DNA from: Rhizobacter sp. OV335
Lineage (GTDB): Bacteria > Pseudomonadota > Gammaproteobacteria > Burkholderiales > Burkholderiaceae_C
Direction: 5' to 3'
DNA: 64,000 nt
NCBI RefSeq assembly: GCF_900142965.1
Contig: NZ_FRCQ01000020.1
Span: forward strand, 78,079-142,078
Each line of letters opens with the position of its first letter. Within the stretch, counting starts at the first letter, position 1. The translations under genes and the position numbers were made by a program. This document shows positions 61,633 to 64,000 of this stretch, piece by piece. The notes beneath the pieces were generated by a model that made no database searches, was not told the origin of the DNA, and worked only from the letters and a program-made list of their open reading frames with translations.

Positions 61633-63342
61633 ATGACCGACCTCGCCACTGCACCGCGCTACGCACCCGCCGCACCCTCACGTTCCGCCCACCGGCCGGC
61701 GGCCGATCCCGCCGCTTGGTGGCGGGGCGCCGTGATCTACCAGGTCTACCCGCGCAGCTTCGCCGACCACAACGGCGACGGCATCGGCGACATCGCCGGC
61801 ATCGTCGACCGGCTGCCGTACATCGCGAGCCTCGGCGTCGACGCGATCTGGGTCTCGCCGTTCTTCCGCTCGCCGATGAAGGACTTCGGCTACGACATCG
61901 CCGACTACCGCGACGTCGACCCGCTGTTCGGCACGCTGGCCGATTTCGACCGCCTGATCGCACGCACCCACGAGCTCGGCCTGAAGCTGATGATCGACCA
62001 GGTGCTGTCGCACACCTCGGACCAGCACGACTGGTTCCGCGAGAGCCGCGCGAGCCGACGCAACCCGAAGGCCGATTGGTACGTGTGGGCCGACCCGCGG
62101 CCCGACGGCACGCCGCCGAACAACTGGCTCAGCGTGTTCGGCGGCTCGGCCTGGCAGTGGGATTCGCGCCGGCGCCAGTACTACCTGCACAACTTCCTCG
62201 CGAGCCAGCCCGACCTGAACTTCCACTGCACCGAGGTGCAGGACCAGCTGCTGGCCGACATCCGCTTCTGGCTGGAGCGCGGCGTCGACGGCTTCCGCTT
62301 CGACGCCTGCATCTTCCACTTCCACGACCGGCTGCTGCGCGACAACCCACCGGCCGAATCGCGCGACACCCGCTCGGTCGGCGAGAGCAACCCGTATGGC
62401 ATGCAGCGCCACCTGCACGACAAGACGCAGCCGGAGAACCTCGCGTTCCTGCAACGCGTGCGGCGGCTGCTCGACGCGCACGGCGCGGCCAGCCTCGGCG
62501 AGATCGGCGACGACGATTCGCTGAAGACCATGGCCGACTACACCCGCGGCGGCGACAAGCTGCACATGGCCTACAGCTTCAACCTGCTGACCGCCGAGCG
62601 CAGCGCCGCCTACATCCGCCAGCAGGTCGAGGACCTCGAGGCGCAGATGCACGACGGCTGGGCCAGCTGGTCGTTCGGCAACCACGACGTGCCGCGCGTG
62701 CTGACACGCTGGGGCGGCCCCGGTGCCGAACTCGCCTACGCGAAGGTCGTGACCGCGATGCTGATGAGCCTGCGCGGCAGCGTCTGCTGGTGGCAGGGCG
62801 ACGAACTCGGGCTGACCGAGGCGGAGATCCCGTTCGAGCAGGTGCAGGACCCGTACGGCCTCGCGTTCTGGCCGGAGTTCAAGGGCCGCGACGGCTGCCG
62901 CACGCCGATGCCGTGGGTGCACTCGCAGCCGCACGCCGGCTTCAGCCAGGGCCGCGCGGTGCAGCCGTGGCTGCCGGTGCCGACTGAGCATGCGGCGCGC
63001 GCGGTCGACGTCAACGAGCGCGATGCCGCATCGCCGCTGCACTTCATGCGCCGGCTGCTGGCCTGGCGCCGGCAACAGCCGGCGATGGTCAGCGGCGACA
63101 TCCGCTTCGTCGATGCGCCGGAGCCGGTGCTGGCGTTCGTCCGCTCGCCGGAAGCGGGCGTCGAAGGCGCGTCGCTGCTGTGCGTGTTCAACCTCGGCGG
63201 CGAGCCGGTCAGCGTCGACCTCGATGCGCCTGCCACCACCGTCGTCGCGGCGCAGCTCGATGCAGCACTGCAGGGCACCCGCAGCGGACGGCGCTTCACG
63301 CTGCCGGCGCACGGCCTGTATTTCGGCGAACTCGCCGCCTGA
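61633..63342 (+). CDS. GH13 alpha-glucosidase, second copy
   Basis: A 569-residue enzyme, close paralogue of 5897-7510 with about 20 more N-terminal residues ([20 protein letters not shown]). Catalytic residues are D224 ([11 protein letters not shown]), E290 ([11 protein letters not shown]) and D352 ([10 protein letters not shown]); region I is [10 protein letters not shown]. It differs from the first copy in region II (DACIFHF against DTVNFYF) and region IV (GNHD against NNHD), so substrate range may differ. No signal peptide, so it acts in the cytoplasm. The ABC ATPase gene follows after 13 bases. Confidence 0.92.
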   Translation: MTDLATAPRYAPAAPSRSAHRPAADPAAWWRGAVIYQVYPRSFADHNGDGIGDIAGIVDRLPYIASLGVDAIWVSPFFRSPMKDFGYDIADYRDVDPLFGTLADFDRLIARTHELGLKLMIDQVLSHTSDQHDWFRESRASRRNPKADWYVWADPRPDGTPPNNWLSVFGGSAWQWDSRRRQYYLHNFLASQPDLNFHCTEVQDQLLADIRFWLERGVDGFRFDACIFHFHDRLLRDNPPAESRDTRSVGESNPYGMQRHLHDKTQPENLAFLQRVRRLLDAHGAASLGEIGDDDSLKTMADYTRGGDKLHMAYSFNLLTAERSAAYIRQQVEDLEAQMHDGWASWSFGNHDVPRVLTRWGGPGAELAYAKVVTAMLMSLRGSVCWWQGDELGLTEAEIPFEQVQDPYGLAFWPEFKGRDGCRTPMPWVHSQPHAGFSQGRAVQPWLPVPTEHAARAVDVNERDAASPLHFMRRLLAWRRQQPAMVSGDIRFVDAPEPVLAFVRSPEAGVEGASLLCVFNLGGEPVSVDLDAPATTVVAAQLDAALQGTRSGRRFTLPAHGLYFGELAA

Positions 63343-63355
63343 CCGAAAGCGCACC

Positions 63356-64000
63356 ATGGCCGACCTGCAACTGAAGTCGCTGCGCAAGGCGTTCGACGAG
63401 GTCGTGATCCTGCACGGCATTGACCTTGAGGTTCGCGACGGGGAGTTCCTGGTGTTCGTGGGCCCGTCGGGCTGCGGCAAGTCGACGCTGTTGCGCTGCA
63501 TCGCCGGCCTCGAGGACATCACGTCGGGCGAGCTCTACATCGGCGGCGAGCTGGTGAATGACGTGCCGCCGGCCAAGCGCGGCATCGCGATGGTGTTCCA
63601 GAGCTACGCGCTGTACCCGCACATGACGGTGGCCGAGAACATGGCGTTCGGGCTGCGGCTGGCCGGGTACTCGAAGGACGAGATGCGCACCGCGGTGCAA
63701 CGCGCGGCCCAGGTGCTGCAGATCGAGCACCTGCTGGAGCGCAAGCCGAAGGCACTGTCGGGCGGCCAACGCCAGCGCGTGGCGATCGGCCGCGCGATCG
63801 TGCGCAAGCCAGGCGTGTTCCTGTTCGACGAGCCGCTGTCGAACCTGGATGCGGCGCTGCGCGTGCAGATGCGCGTGGAGCTGTCGCGGCTGCACCAGGA
63901 ACTCAAGACCACGATGATCTACGTGACGCACGACCAGGTGGAGGCGATGACGCTGGCCCACCGCATCGTCGTGCTGAACGCCGGACGCATCGAGCAGGTG
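63356..64000 (+). CDS. Sugar ABC transporter ATP-binding protein, 5' part
   Basis: The first 215 codons are in the window; the 3' end lies beyond it. [20 protein letters not shown] starts the domain; Walker [12 protein letters not shown]-loop [13 protein letters not shown], signature [10 protein letters not shown], Walker [14 protein letters not shown] and H-loop [10 protein letters not shown] are all visible. It is close to the ATPase at 7526 and, with the second alpha-glucosidase, probably starts a second alpha-glucoside transport operon whose permeases and binding protein may lie beyond 64000. Confidence 0.9.
   Translation, partial: MADLQLKSLRKAFDEVVILHGIDLEVRDGEFLVFVGPSGCGKSTLLRCIAGLEDITSGELYIGGELVNDVPPAKRGIAMVFQSYALYPHMTVAENMAFGLRLAGYSKDEMRTAVQRAAQVLQIEHLLERKPKALSGGQRQRVAIGRAIVRKPGVFLFDEPLSNLDAALRVQMRVELSRLHQELKTTMIYVTHDQVEAMTLAHRIVVLNAGRIEQV

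Overview
The window is GC-rich DNA with dense, tightly overlapping genes. Its family content (phnWX-type 2-aminoethylphosphonate use, MalT/LAL-type regulators, agl-type sugar operons, TonB receptor, type II secretion) fits a free-living betaproteobacterium. The dispersed inverted repeats built on CTTCGACAAGCTCAG / CGAACGG point to Burkholderiales, probably a Leptothrix/Rubrivivax/Roseateles-like lineage; the genus is a guess. No rRNA, tRNA or CRISPR array was seen.

Layout. 1-128 is the start of a sugar-type binding protein on the minus strand. 364-2427 holds a membrane metallophosphoesterase, methylglyoxal synthase and a small membrane protein. 2695-8638 is an alpha-glucoside operon: binding protein, two permeases, GH13 glucosidase and ATPase. 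8799-12084 encodes an orphan ParA ATPase, a squalene/phytoene synthase and a GH18 chitinase. 12071-17094 encodes an aldehyde dehydrogenase, a DUF4242 protein, a large LuxR-type ATPase regulator and, divergently, cyanase.

17233-31924 is the most interesting region. Four tandem small secreted proteins of one apparent family precede a secreted SpvB/FG-GAP protein (1318 aa) and a secreted RHS/YD-repeat protein (1362 aa) whose C-terminal tip looks like an AHH/HNH-type nuclease. Behind it lies AT-richer DNA with a candidate immunity gene, an orphan GIY-YIG/URI-like toxin tip with an Imm44-like gene, a SUKH-like immunity gene, other immunity-like ORFs, a frameshifted gene and a truncated duplicate. 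A fifth member of the small secreted family, on the minus strand, closes the locus. This is a polymorphic-toxin locus with a graveyard of displaced tips and immunity genes.

32271-41557 is an 11-gene type II secretion/type IV pilus-like operon (PilO-, PilP-, secretin with cohesin-like tail, four pseudopilins, GspF, GspE, PilM- and PilN-like). After a repeat-rich gap come a TonB receptor closely matching PqqU/YncD (PQQ uptake), a Ser/Thr kinase and a PEGA-domain protein with a degenerate cyclase domain, all on the minus strand.

46215-54401 (minus) is a complete 2-aminoethylphosphonate operon: binding protein, PhnZ-like HD oxygenase, ATPase, fused permease, PhnW, PhnX, FAD oxidoreductase and PhnF regulator. 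PhnW and PhnX together turn 2-AEP into acetaldehyde and phosphate; the FAD and HD enzymes suggest extra routes or substrates. 54482-58435 carries MTA/SAH nucleosidase, a DUF1161 protein, an Old Yellow Enzyme and a kinase-fold phosphotransferase. 58509-64000 holds a LacI regulator, an unusual leucine-rich-repeat membrane protein, and a second GH13 glucosidase plus sugar ATPase (cut by the window end), paralogous to the first sugar operon.
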